Source: Piper betle
Lineage: Eukaryota > Streptophyta > Magnoliopsida > Piperales > Piperaceae
Length of the DNA stretch: 64,000 bases
Reading direction: 5' to 3'
NCBI GenBank assembly: GCA_033002965.1
Contig: JAURVB010008882.1
Coordinates: 1 to 64,000, forward strand
Within the stretch, counting starts at the first letter, position 1, and each line of letters opens with the position of its first letter. The notes below the pieces were generated by a model. The model saw nothing but the letters and a program-made list of their open reading frames with translations. It was not told the DNA's origin and did no database searches. The position numbers were made by a program, and so were the translations under genes. This document shows, piece by piece, positions 47,489 to 60,210 of this stretch.

Positions 47489-48583
47489 AACACAATACTA
47501 AACAAACAAATTAGTTTGCCTGCAATTCCTAAGACTACCAATTGATTAAGACAAAAATGGACAATATTAATATTTATGGAATTTAAATAAACATGTAATG
47601 TGCAATATATGCAATGGAAATGTTAATTCAAAAACCTTCACAAGTGTTGGCAAATAATATCAAACCATACAAGTAAATGAGTTTAAATTAAACAAATCAC
47701 ACAAATTACTAAAGTGAACTTGTCAAACGCAAGTGTTTTGTGTGAGCAAAATGATCAAATATCAAATATGCACAGAATCAACAACTAAAGCAATTAAATA
47801 AAGTAAAGAGAGTAAGGAGGACAAATCAAACAAAAAGCATACAAGGAGTTTTTAAAGAGGTTCGCAACTCCTATGCCTCCCTCCTTCCTACCAAGTCCTT
47901 TGATTTGATAGGTCTTCTTGCTTCACTATGGTAGACACTTGTACACCTGTACAAGCTCTCCACCTAGCCGAAGCAACAAGCAACACTAGTCCCATATGAG
48001 CTTTCCAGCAAGTCTAGGCAATTAACAACACACTCCAACACCTTTGAATAACACCAACAAAGCTAGACAACACCTTACAACACTTTCATACAATCTCCAC
48101 AGATCAAGAAAGACTTCACTCACTCCAAGTCCTTTATTTATAACCAAGATCATCCTTTCATAGCCACAGATTTGGAAAAGTTGAGATTTGACCTAACTTA
48201 AGTTCAGCCAACGATCATATTTTATTTACACAAATTGTTTGACTGCCAAAGGATGATCGATTGAAACCTCTTCAATCTGTTGAATGATTGACCATCTAAA
48301 GCTTCTGCTGAAGTCCCTAAATAGAAACCAATAACTTTATGTGCAAATTTTATCAATCTTTCAGTCGTCATTCCAATATCCTTGGAACACTATATTCAGT
48401 TGAAGATTGATTTGTCAATTGATAATTTCCATAACTCACACTATGATTGGTATCCTATCAATTTGCAGATCCATTTGCTGAACTCAGCAATTGAGTTGAT
48501 TGATCTTCAAACTCTTGAGCCTTCAACTCTTGGTGCTTTACCAATCTTCTATGTGTTTCATTATCAAAACCAAGGGTCCAACT
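47489..48583 (-). repeat. D-type LTR (D3) of a probable Ty1/copia element
   Basis: On the minus strand it starts at about 48583 with AGTTGGACCCTTGGTTTTGA, a variant of TGTTGG. A purine tract (AAAAAAGGGGAGAT) lies directly upstream at 48584-48597. A TATAAATA box lies at 48142-48135. This LTR start and tract arrangement is typical of plant copia (Sirevirus-like) elements. The inner end faces D2 near 47490. No copia pol could be recognised further right. Confidence 0.5.
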
Positions 48584-48597
48584 ATCTCCCCTTTTTT

Positions 48598-50449
48598 ATA
48601 ATGACAAGACCTTCATTCTCCATCCATGTTTTATCCAGTCATCAATCAACATGGATGTGATAAAGTGGGTATCTTTCTTTGTCTATCCACAAAAGCTTTG
48701 AAATATTTTCTTACTCCTTAACTCTTTGATGATCTTAAATCTCCTTGCTCCAAGCTCCGCATAATTGTAATACAAGGAAATTTTGACTTTTGAAGTCTAG
48801 ATGGATTGAGCATGTCCTTTTCAAAAGTTCATAACTCCAAAAACACAGCTCCACAAATTCTGAATTTTAGAGGGATGAAACTAGGCTCTATAAGGAATCC
48901 AAAGAATTATGAATAACATTAACCATATGTAGTGAGAGTAATGACTCTTACAAGTTGATGGATGAGCCAACAAAGTAGAAAATGTAGAGATTGGACAAGA
49001 AGTTTCTTTTGAATAGTTGGTCTTGATCAAACACACGGTTCACTAGAAATTATAAAGTCCAATATTCACAATAGATATCTTCCTTAATGTGAACATGATA
49101 TTTAACTAATTTGTTCACATAAGTTTGATCAGACATGGTAAGGAATCAAGTTAACAAGTAAATGGATAAAGAAAAGTTATTGTGAACAAGCTGGACATGG
49201 TCACATGTGAATTAAACATATATAAAAAACAAGATGCTTGTGATCATAAGGCTAAGAAATAATTAGGTTAGAAACTTATATCTTTCCGATAGATTAATTT
49301 AAGCGGTGCTAAACATGTTTAATATAATCTTGTGCGTAAATTTTACCCAAACATCAATTATGGGTAAGATTATAGACTAGGTTCATCCAAGATTAGATGC
49401 TCTAGATTGAATAGGAGAACTATGAGAAAATGGGTAAAGCTCCTAAGAATTTCTCCAACACGGGTAAGGAAGTAAGTAAATGGGTCTAAGATAGGTAAGA
49501 GGGTATGACCTCCTATAAATAGACATATGAGGAAATTCTCCCCAAAATAAATGTCCCTATTCTCTCTCCTTCCTCGGATGACCCTCCTCTCCTTGTTTTC
49601 TTTGTGGAGGAAATCATCCTCCAACCACTTTTCTGTGGAGATTTGATGATTTGGGGACAAATGTTTCATCGTTTTGCAAAGGAGCACTAGGTGTTAGGAT
49701 CTAGGGAAGTTTACAAGGTTAAAGGATGGTAATTGAAATGTAGATCTTATTTTCTACATGAATATCATTGGTCAAGGTATATGGCTTGTTAGATTGAATC
49801 ATGTATGAATTGCTTACAAGTTTATATTTTTATTTAAGGTTAATGGAAAAATATGTTAAATTGAAATGAAAAACTAAGAACTCAATCCATGATTGAATTT
49901 TGATGTTGTATTTTGATGTTTAGACATGAAATTATCATGATATTAAGTAAATCGTAAGATACAACAATGACTTAGGATTATTTGTCTAATTTGTAACATG
50001 TTTAGAACAAGTATGAGTTTTATAAGTAATTTTCCCATTTAATAAAAATTATGAAAAAGTAGGAAAAATCTTGATGGATTAAAAATATGTTTTAGTACAT
50101 GATTTTAGTCCGAAATAGCATGAAAACCCAATCTTTTTGTTAAAATAAGTTCTAAAGCCAAAGAATTTAACAAATTCAGGTTTAAAAACCCTACACAGTG
50201 TCCTAGTGCTCTAAACCAAAGCCATGATCAACGATAACCCTAAGTTGAATTCATCATAACTTGGGCTATAAATTTTCAAGTTAAGTGACTCTTTTTGCAT
50301 TAGAAATGTTAGAGTGTTTACTTTCTCCTTCAAATATTTCAATGGCTTTTGTTAAGTATTCTAGGAGATATATAATTTTTAATTCAATGATATTCAACCT
50401 TAATTCACAAGGATTTTTTCCTTGTATGGCCGGTATGATTCGTAATACC
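48598..50449. other. no gene recognised; possible LTR promoter near 49514
   Basis: AT-rich. TATAAATA at 49514-49521, followed by a CT-rich leader-like stretch, could be the core of another LTR, but no ends were found. The minus-strand frame at 49370-49687 matches nothing I know. Confidence 0.4.
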
Positions 50450-53000
50450 TGTAATGACCTCAATTCTAACATGCATAATCCGTATTAAGATTGATATCTG
50501 TCATTATCCTAACGTGTATACATAACATTTTTCAATAAAACATAATTTAAAGAATTATAACATATATAATAATATGACAAGTAGAATAGTACTAATAAGC
50601 CGATCGATCATGTTCCAACAATATCACTAATACATAAGCCTTTGCCTTCATAAAATATACCACTAATGTAATAAGTGTTTTAGAAAGGGTCTCCATCCCG
50701 TTGCTCCTACGCACTACTACATGTGTACATACAAATATGTTAGCTCAGTATCTCATACAAGGTATTGAGTCTACTACTTGTATATGTAGTAAAAATAATA
50801 AGAAAATAAGATTGAACTTTATCGATTAAATATGATAAAACTTGAACAAACCACGATCAAGAATAATACTTATGTTTATCTTTTATATGAACATGTGTAG
50901 CAATCTGATTAAAATAATTTATGTAATTTGATTATCCAACCATGACACGTAGTTGAATTTCACCCTTGTGACTAACTAGTTAACTAGTAGTTTCTAGCTA
51001 AAGCTTCTAAAAAATCATAATGCTAATTTAATTAAATTAACTAAAAAGTGCTAAGTTAAATACTCTTTTAACTAACTAGTTAGTCTTGGTAAATAACAAG
51101 TAAATCAACTAAATCCTTCACCTTTTATGATCTCTAGAGATTGGCACCTTCTGACTTTTGAAATATACATAAAAATTAGCTTAATTCCTTCATCAACCTA
51201 GGTCAACTTCACTGTATTAATAGGTTGAAGACACATGCCAAGAAACTATTATACTAGCTGTAGACCTTTGTTGTACATAAATACATCAAATAACTAGATA
51301 ACTGTGCAGCTAAGTGCGTTATTCAGTCCTCCATCTAACCCCTAGGGAATTGTGGTAGCGTCCCACAATACTCACATGATAAAAGCACAAGTGATCACAT
51401 GCACTATCAAGATAGTGGTTTGGGGTGCTAGAGTAACGATTGTTATTTAAGGGAGATGTGTCGTACCCTCTGGCATAACACATATGTTGAGCTGGTCATA
51501 CAAAACTTCTCCAAATAACGTCTAAACACTGACATGATCAACTTGCTGATGAGCTTAGATTCTCAAATACTCAAACTGCTACTATTCTGGATGATAATTA
51601 ACATGCATTGCAATCTAGACTAGTCTACCTATGTCTATATGCTATGGCATGACATGTATGATTATTATGATTGCATACAACACTTTACAAATATCAATAA
51701 CTTGTTAACATCATCATACTAACATCTTATAGTAATTACATAATCATTAACATAGCATACATCGATGATCAATAACAAATAAACATAAGAAACATACCTA
51801 GAGCACAAGCATTGCAGCATTCAGCTCAGTTAGGATTTTCACAATAAGTGAAGGCAGTGGCGCTCAAACCTGCAAGTTGTTTAAGTGAAGGTCGTGGCAT
51901 TCATAACAGGAAATTGCAGTGTCATGGCATTGTGAATGTGCCCTTCCCCTCATGTGAAGATCGCAGCACCAAATGCCCCGAATTTGAAGGCAGCGGTACT
52001 AGGTCGAGTATTCTTCACTTTCAGATATGCACATCGTTGCTAGCCAGCGCTATACCTTTGGTATTAGGTTTTCTATTCTCGATTTCTTTATCATTTTAGT
52101 TCTTATTTTTATCAAATGAAAATGAGATTTTCTTATTCCCTAAATAATTAAAAAGGTGGTTGTAGTAGGTTTCTCATCTAACATGACTACCCTACTTTTT
52201 CATGATTTTTATTTAGAGAAAAGAACAAAACAATGTTGAACATGTTCCAAACTCATTCTATTTCAACAACTTGACTTTAGAATGTATTTAAATCATTAGA
52301 ACAACATGTAAAACTTATTTACAATGATTCTAAACATGAATAAAGACCTTAAACATTGTTCTAATAAGTTATACAAGCATGAATGTAGATAGCATAAAAC
52401 ATTAAAGAAAACATAAAACATGAAGATGATGTGTAAATCTACACTAATTATATGTTTTAGTTCAGATTACTAACCTCTTCTTAAGTGAAAAACCTAGAAC
52501 TCCACACTTAACAACTCCTTACTTATTCTCCAACCAGTAGAGAGAGGTGATGGCTAGAGAAAGAGGAGAGAGAGGAGAGAGAGGGAGGCTAAAGAGAGAG
52601 TCAACTAAGAGAGATGGCGACTAGGGCTTGAATTGTAAATAATGCAAGTCAGCCTCCTAATGCTTCCTTATAGACGCGTGGGTCTTCTACACATCCTAGA
52701 ACATCCACCTCCTAATCTCAGCAGACTAAACTACCCTTAAACCTCCTACACAGATGCCTAAGTAGATAAACTTGTCCAAATCCAATGAGCAAGTTTTACC
52801 CAAGGGTCGAACTCGATCGTGGATAACTAATAATGTTAGACTTCTACTTTAATCACCTAATTGTGTAAATAACTGCTAAGCTCACACATTAGACTCGAAA
52901 AGTAGTCGAACTTACTATTAAGGATATAGAACTGGTTCACATATGATGATGTCCAACTTGTCCACCAAAGGTAAAAACTTGTCTGACAAACTAATCTGTC
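50450..53000 (-). repeat. LTR-like sequence, minus orientation
   Basis: TGTAATGACCTCAATTC at 50450 resembles the plus-strand left ends of C-type LTRs (TGTAACGACC). About 2.2 kb to the right there is a minus-strand TATAAGG box (about 52672) and a CT-rich (minus strand) leader-like tract at 52540-52620. That is the layout of a minus-strand LTR. The right end was not located and there is no flanking duplication, so this is a guess from layout. The small frame at 51848-52099 is not convincing. Confidence 0.35.
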
Positions 53001-54965
53001 GGAATTTCACTTGATTGTTTGCCCCCTTTTCATGATAGAGTGTTAGACAAAGATCTTACTTAGCCATACTCAATACAATTAATACAAAACTTTGTAAGTG
53101 AAAGTATTTTTCATTAGTTTAGACTAACTTATACAAAGAAAAAATTTTATGTGCTGAAAATAAAGAGTTCACTATGGCTATATCCTACTAAAGAGAAGGA
53201 AATATTAGCAAAGAGGCTAGATATTACAATACCTATAACATGATGTTTATTGTTTATGTTGAGCATATTAATGATAATTGGATGTTGTATACATGTATTA
53301 TCTATTATTAGCATGTTCTATATTGATACGTATTTGATGGTGATGATTAATTATTAATTTAAGATTATAAGAGAGTAGAGTTGTGACTATAAGTATCATG
53401 CTAGTGCACATATGATTGATGTGAAGTGATAACTTAATTTTCATTAAAGTGTTTTTTAATGCTTTCCTTCACTAAATATATTACGTATGCATAACTGGGT
53501 GTTAAATTAGACTTGTTGCTAATGAATGTAAGATGAGAATGATGTTAATATGATGAAATGAATAACATGTCATGTCATGTCATGTCATATCATACCATTT
53601 AAGCCTGGGTAAGCTAATCTGGGTATGTAGAATTATATTATTGTTCAGACTAGGAGGTTCAATAGTTGACCAATTAGGAACTTGATACTTCGGAGTAATC
53701 CAGGTCTGTTTAGTCATATTTAACGAGTTTTAAGATCCTTTTCGTGTCGACATTTTTAATGGATTAGTCAAAGCTTGTCTGGACATGATGACATCTATAT
53801 GTTTATGTTTCACATTTAAGAAATCTAGTACAAGTGAGTAAGCAAGATAAAACTAAAATGCTAGGTTCTAGGTTTTAGACACTTTAAGTCAAAGAAATGA
53901 CAAGGCTTAGATTTAGTAACATAGTCAAGACTTTCATGTACTAAGTCAAAGCAATGGCAGGGTCGAGGCTTAACAAAAGCATTTCTCCACGAGTTGAGTC
54001 AAAGTAATGGCAAGAGGCTTAGTAACCAAATCATGTTTTTCATGAGCTAAGTTAATGCAATGACAAGGCCTGGATTTAACAACATCTTTAATAATTTATC
54101 AAATTCAAGTAAACAACACAATTGACGTGCTAGGTTGTCACCCTCAATGTAGTCCCCTTAGACAAGGGCCGACAAAAGTTCAGGCTACTATCTTGACAGC
54201 ACTAGTGATCATTAGTAGTTCCTCATGTATGTGGGTTAGTTTATGGGTTGTGGCGGCAACCCACAGTCAAGATTTCTTGAGTAAAATGCTAGACTCCATT
54301 TGGCTATAAAGACCAAGCCACAGACTCTAAAGGACAAGTCACCCGATTCCAAAAGCAAGTCGCATGGTTCTAAAGGAGGAGCCATGAGTTTTTTTGCAAT
54401 ATTTTTATGTATGTTTTCTTGTGTTGATCACCTTACCTCAAAGGGATGTGTTGGAGAATAGTTTTAGTTATGTAATGCTAAGTAGAGATAGCTAAGGAAT
54501 TGGGTGCTTCCACAAGTTCATTAAATGTCAATTCCAAGCATGCCTTAAGTAATTAATTGGATGTACAAGTATGACCTAAATATATGCAAGTGATATCAGT
54601 TATGAGTCCCAAATATTGAACCATAGTTAAACCAATAAGACTCAAAGGTTGGACTAAGGATGATATTCCATAATGGTTTACAGCTACAAAAATTTATCTA
54701 TAGAAAGACCATGTAAATAATGTTTTCATATGTTTAATTGATAACCTAGCAGGGCTCACTAGTAAGTCACATGGGTAGTAGTAAACCAGGCTTCATATTA
54801 ATGTTTTTCGTTATGTCATGCTATGAAAACATTCAAGTACATGACTGTTGACTAAATTGGATTTATGTAAGTCTAAGTTATGTTATCCACTACAAGTAGC
54901 TAAGTTATGTAGATGTAATTTTACATTATGTGTAGACACGAGTTCAAGAATGTTGATTGTGTGTA
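53001..54965. other. no gene; several small tandem repeats
   Basis: A (CATGT)n-like run at about 53567-53592; about four diverged units of 62-65 bp at 53885-54110 (core AGTCAAAGCAATGGCA); and short 22-bp units at about 54307-54375. Otherwise featureless AT-rich DNA. Confidence 0.6.
53885..54110. repeat. tandem repeat of about 63 bp, 4 units
   Basis: AAGTCAAAGAAATGACAAGG, AAGTCAAAGCAATGGCAGGG, GAGTCAAAGTAATGGCAAGA and AAGTTAATGCAATGACAAGG start successive units. Confidence 0.7.
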
Positions 54966-55721
54966 CAGGTGCTAAATGAGACTGCGAGTTGAGCTAAATA
55001 TGTGTTCAAGCTCGACTCAAAAACTCAAACATCACTTGAACTCGACTTAAGATAGAGCCAATTTTGAACATAGATGCTCGAGATAGACTCGAATAAGTTT
55101 AATGTTGCTATAGTTCAACTCGAGCTCGAATATATGTTTTGCCAAATTTTTAAGTGCTCAAAAGTAGCTCAACTCAATTGTGTCCCAAGCTGGCTCAACA
55201 TGGGCTTGAAACAAACTCTTTAATTGAGTCACTATAGGTGGAGTAGATGTATTTATTGAAAGTAGGAAAGGGTGGAGTGTGATTGGCAAAACGATGTGGG
55301 ACTATCCAATAGAGACCTAAATAGATTTAAACCCATGACCCCTTTAATTCCACGAACTATAACCAACCAACCTATCATGCCTTTTGTGTTACAATAATAG
55401 TTAAAATATTATTTAGTATGATCATATTATTAAAATAAAAATTAACCATAATTGATACAAAAATTAAAGTATTAAACATTAATAGATATTAATGTATTTA
55501 ATCTAATATTATATATTATACCATCTAGTCGAGTTTGAGCCAAGCTACACGTCAAGTTTGGGTCAAGTTCGAATTATAATTGAGTTGAGTCGAGTCGAAC
55601 AACTCCTTGCTCAAACTCGACTTGCCGAATTCTAGTTCGAGCTCATGTCGAGTTTCAAGTCGAGTCAGATCGAGCAAAACGCCAAATGCTCACAAGTTGG
55701 CTTGCTCAATTAGCAGCACTC
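54966..55721. mobile_element. hAT-like MITE
   Basis: The left end CAGGTGCTAAATGAG and, read inwards from the right, GAGTGCTGCTAATTGAGC are imperfect inverted ends. The interior near both ends is full of CTCGAGCTCGA and AGTTGAGTCGAGTC words, as in the MITE at 38450. TGTGTA occurs next to both ends but no clean 8-bp duplication can be called. Non-coding. Confidence 0.55.
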
Positions 55722-56370
55722 ATGTGTAATAAGTAGATTTGCAGTTTAGTCACCATTTTTCTTACTTGTCACCTTATTCTCTGACTTAATATTGTTATCA
55801 ATACAGAGTGGAGAAAGTTATTCTTTGTATGCAGATATAAGAGATCCTTAGAAGCGATGGGTGGAGATGCTCAACACATAGGAGTTTATTTTCTATTATT
55901 TTCATGTTAGTACAAAAATAAAATAGACTTTGCTTGTAACGACACCCGCCATTTTTCACGATATTGTGGGCCTTGCTGGCCAGGTGTTACTCAAAATTTA
56001 ACAAAACCAACCCTATAACGACCAGTCCTAACCGGACCGGGTGCTACTTAAAAGGTTAAATGAATAATATGAATGCAAATAAGTCTAGCATTTCTAACTC
56101 TAAAGAACTTATGTTTCAAATGACAATGCATGAAATAATTATCCCACAGTCTTGGACCATTTCTCATAGCCACATTTATAACACAGGAAAAGTAAAAGAG
56201 AAGTCCGCTTATTATCTATTCATCACCTGAGTTGGTAGAAGAACCAACGTGTTGTCTCTTAGTCTTTAGTTCCAGCTGCTAACCTGCGGAGGCAATTCCA
56301 CGTTAGTGATTAACCACTAAGCCGTATAATTAAATAAAAAAAGTCCATAAACTCCTTATCATTATTTATA

Positions 56371-56900
56371 ATATTGGCTGTTGTGACCATTCCAACATGT
56401 CCATTTATTAGTTGATGGTTCAGTCCACCTATCCATTAGTTGGCTGATGGGTCAGTCCACCATGTCCATCAATTGGCTGATGGGTCAGTCCATCATGTCC
56501 ATTACCGACTGGCGAGTCCAATCCGTCATGTCTGTTATCGGCTAGTGAGTCCAATCCAACATGTCCGTAATTGGCTGGCGAGTCCAATCTTCCATGTCCA
56601 ATTTATTGGCTGATGGCTCAGTCCATCATATCCATTACCAGCTAGTGAGCCCAATCCGCCATGTCCGTTATCGGCTGGTGAGTCCAATCCACCATGTCCA
56701 TAATCGGCTGGCGAGTCCAATCCGCCATGTCCAATTTATTGGCTGATGGGTCAGTCCATCATGTCCATTACTTGCTGGCGAGTCTAATCTGCCATGTCCA
56801 TTATCGGTTGGTGAGTCCAATCCACCATGTCCGTAATTTGCTAGCAAGTCCAATCCGCCATGGCCAATTTATTGTATTATGGGCTGTCAGACATGTCCAT
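56371..56900. repeat. 33-bp minisatellite with 133-bp higher-order period, in C4
   Basis: Units of 33 bp such as GGCTGGCGAGTCCAATCC plus GCCATGTCC. Every fourth unit is of a distinct type (TTTATTGGCTGATGGGTCAG), which recurs at 56594 and 56727, giving a 133-bp higher-order period. The open frames across it repeat with the same 133-bp offset and are artefacts. Confidence 0.85.
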
Positions 56901-58602
56901 TATTAGATTATGAAGGGCGTAGCCCATATTGGACTGAGTCAATTCTTTGACCCCGGTTCCACTCGGTACATGGTGGTCGAATATGGCTCAGGCCGACTAG
57001 AGCTGCCACAAGGGAAAATACAACATTTTAAATAATTATACGGACCTGGATATTTTGAACTTGCAGCTGCGACCAATGATCCTAATCTGAACGATGACAT
57101 AAGATTATACATAAGTATAATTTTATTCGAGTAGAAATGCATGCAACTAAATGACTAATATATATATCACTATTAAATTTCAACAATATTAAATATTAAA
57201 CTATTCATGTGATATAATCATTTACATCCTACTTTACATTAATAATCTAGATCATAATTAACACTTAACAAATAATAAAATAATTATCAACTTATAAACA
57301 AATATTTAATTACTATTATTAGTATATTTTCCTTTGACACGATAATTACTTAACCACAATCTTGATAAGTTAGTTTACGGTTTTAAATCTTTAATCGCTA
57401 TCTTTATTCATAGCAATTTAGTTAAATAAGTTGTACGATTAAATTATTTATAATAATTTGTATTATTCTAATCTTAAAATATTATTGATATAATTATTTT
57501 AAATAATTCGCCTTAATAAAATTTCGAACTTTATTTATTTTCATTATGCTATTTAGGTTTGACGCTAGTGATTGCTACCCTACTATATTTTAATAACTCA
57601 TTTTCTATATTACTAACTAGCTATTAAAATTATCACTTTATTTACCTATATCACTTCTTCTTCCCGTCACCATTTTTCTCCGCACCAAAACTAGTAACAA
57701 AACCAGACCTTGGCACCACCACTAGTCACATCCTTCTTCAGCAACCCAATTGAACAACCATATAAATATCCCAACAAAACATCAACAATAGCATAAAAAC
57801 AGGCAAAGATGAAGCCTAACGTCCATGTTTACAGTAGCTATCCAAGGCGACGTCCTGCACCAAACCAGGCCTAACATCTTCCTCTTCAACCAAACACCAG
57901 ACCACGTCCTTCACTCCCTTCCCTACCAATCCAATTGGAAGCATAAAGCTTGTGCTTTACAGCAACTATCCACGTCAAACTCCATTTGGCACCAAGGCGA
58001 GTGACTCCTGGCCAGCAGCACCGCCGGGACTGCAAGGTGCACTCCATCTGGCCACCAACACCGCCAGGACCACTTCCCTTCTCCCTGCACGACAACCCAA
58101 TGTCAAGGCCAAGTGCTGTGAGCATGCACGGCGTGAGTCTTTGGCCAGCAAACTGGTTTGGACGTCTAGAATCTCCCACACCGTCGCACACTACAACTCC
58201 GCCCATAACCACTGAAATTCCGCCACCCATCACAACCCAGGGACAAGACGACGCCACCCTTCGACCCAGCAGCCAGAGAGGTCGTCAGGGGTGTGAGGGC
58301 TGCCTTCAAATCATTGTTTACAGTCGCCTATCATTGCCCAACTTCAGACCCGTTGGCCATGGCGAAATTCCATTTTCCAGTTTAGTTTTTAGTTGTTATT
58401 GTTGATTTGAGACTTTAATTCTCATGTTTATCAAGCTTATTATCAATTAAAAAGACATATGAATGCAAGAAAATGAAGAAGAGAGAGATAGGAAGGATAC
58501 CCAAGCAAGGAAGAAATACCGGCAAGGAAGAGGAGAACTAGGTGGCTAAGGTGAGGAAGACGCCCCTACACCCGTATGTGAAAAAATGACATCCTCCTTC
58601 AA

Positions 58603-58610
58603 TATTTATA
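58603..58610 (-). promoter_or_regulatory. TATA box of LTR C4
   Basis: TATAAATA on the minus strand, about 195 bases into the LTR from its TGTAAAG start. Equivalent boxes lie at 62408-62416 in C5 and about 42014 in C3. Confidence 0.6.
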
Positions 58611-58803
58611 AAAATGGAAATGACGGCTAGGATATGTGAAAACACTAGTATTTCAGTTAACCGGGTAACCGAGTAAATAATAAAATAGGTAAATAATAAA
58701 ATATAATAATTAATCGGGTAAAGAATATAACATGTTCGGTCCTTTCCGGACCGAGTCGAATATATTAAAAAAATTTTTAAATTTTTTTTCCACGGTCTTT
58801 ACA

Positions 58804-59338
58804 ATCTCCCCAACATGGAAATATTTCGTCCCAAAATATCATAACAGGCAACCGAACAAGTATGATTAACTTTATTTATTTTTCTTCGGGATCAGTTCAT
58901 GTTACTACAATATAAAGCTCCTATGCCACAAATAGGCTAGGGTATTTCCTTGCCATTTCTTATTCACTCTCCCACGCAGCTTCCTCTCACCATTGATTTT
59001 TCCACAATACTTTTACCAAAGGAATTTCCTTGTTCCCGAGTGTCTTTATTTCTCTTGCCAGGATGCGGATCGGCTTTTCCTTGTAGGTTAAATTTGATTG
59101 TAGCTCTAAGTCTTCTAAATTGGTGATGATAAGTTCCTCATCCCATACATATTTCTCTAGCATTGACACATGGAAAACATTGTGTACTCCAGCTAGGCTC
59201 GGCGGCAATGCTAATCTATATGCACAATTCCCAACTCGATCCAGGATTGGAAATGGTCATATGAATCTTGGCTTCAACTTCCCTGATAATTTAAATCTGA
59301 TCACCCCCTTCGTAGGAGATGTCTTTAGGTACACAAAC
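58804..59338 (-). pseudogene. pol: gypsy-1 pol remnant: integrase C-terminus with chromodomain
   Basis: The minus-strand frame 59208-58987 carries the chromovirus integrase tail (FHVSMLEKY, then LELQSNLTY, then KEIPLVKVLW, the start of a chromodomain). It belongs to the Ty3/gypsy chromovirus group, close to Tekay/Del. A TGA at 58987-58989 ends the frame where gypsy-2 reads on for about 25 further residues. Upstream the similarity to gypsy-2 continues to 59338, where the sequence is cut in mid-gene by the 3' LTR of gypsy-2. The rest of gypsy-1 must lie to the right of the window. Confidence 0.88.
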
Positions 59339-59764
59339 TGTGACGACCCACCCGAACCGGACCGGGTGTTACTTAAAAATATAGTTAATGTAAATGTACC
59401 CTTCCAGAACATGAATTTAAATACAGCAAATATTCTTGCATCATATAATATAAATCATACTAATAAATCATGTTCTCTAAAATTTAAAATAACCGTCCCA
59501 CAGTTTCGGACCATTTCCCATAGCCACATTTATAACACAAGAGAATAATAAGGAAGACCAACTTTATTATCGATTCACCATACCTGGGTTGGTAAAAGAA
59601 CCACCAACCACACTTCAATTCTTTAGTCCCAAAGCTGCTCACCTGCGGAAGCAATTCCGCGTTAGTGATAAAACCACTAAGCCGCATAATTAAATGAAAC
59701 AAGTCAATAAAATCCCTATTATCATTTCACCCGTTTTTATTATTATTATTTTCACAAGTCTTTT

Positions 59765-59975
59765 AGTAATTATCTCTTAGTCATTCTGAGATTAGTAATT
59801 TGTCTCCCAGGTCATTCTGAGATTAGTAAAAGTCATCTCCCAGCTCATTTTGAGATTAGAAAACGTCTCCCAGCTCATCTGAGATTAGGTGGTCTCCCAA
59901 TTCATTTTGAGATTAGCCATGGACTCCCAGTTCATTCTAAGATTAAAAATCCGCTCCCACCTCATTCTGAGATTG
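59765..59975. repeat. minisatellite of 30-33 bp in C5
   Basis: About seven units with core CTCCCAGGTCATTCTGAGATTAG. Related units appear inverted at 43885-44095 in C3 and direct at 42775-42885. Confidence 0.85.
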
Positions 59976-60210
59976 GTGCTGACAAAGGCTACCAATTTGG
60001 GAAAATACAACATTTCATATAGTTATACCAGTTTGGGAAAATATAACATTTCAAATAACTGTACGGACAATACAACATTCTAAATAATTATACGGACAAT
60101 ATAATATTTCAAATAAGTATACAGACCCACATAGTAATTTTAAAGGTGCGGTCCCGTGTCAGACTAAGTCAATTCCTTGACCTCGATTGCGTCACAGGGC
60201 ATGGTGGTAG

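Larger units (their letters stand above)
55935..58803 (-). mobile_element. 3' LTR of gypsy-1 (C-type, C4)
   Basis: Plus strand starts TGTAACGACACCC and ends CGGTCTTTACA. On the minus strand it follows a polypurine tract (GTTGGGGAGAT, 58804-58814) and a chromovirus integrase end, so it is the 3' LTR of a minus-strand Ty3/gypsy element. It contains the GGAGGCAATTCCACG anchor (56286), a minisatellite (56371-56900), the GGACTGAGTCAATTCTTTGACC anchor (56931) and a minus-strand TATAAATA box (58603-58610). The left flank is TTGCT; its partner lies beyond the window. Confidence 0.9.

Noticed and set aside
51848..52099. 83-residue open frame
   Set aside because: No family resemblance, no promoter or splice context, and it lies in probable LTR sequence.
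57886..58405. Open frames of 123-151 residues in C4, and equivalents at 37401-37679 and 61617-62245
   Set aside because: They lie in the GC-richer part of C-type LTRs; frames are not conserved between the copies and no domain is recognised.
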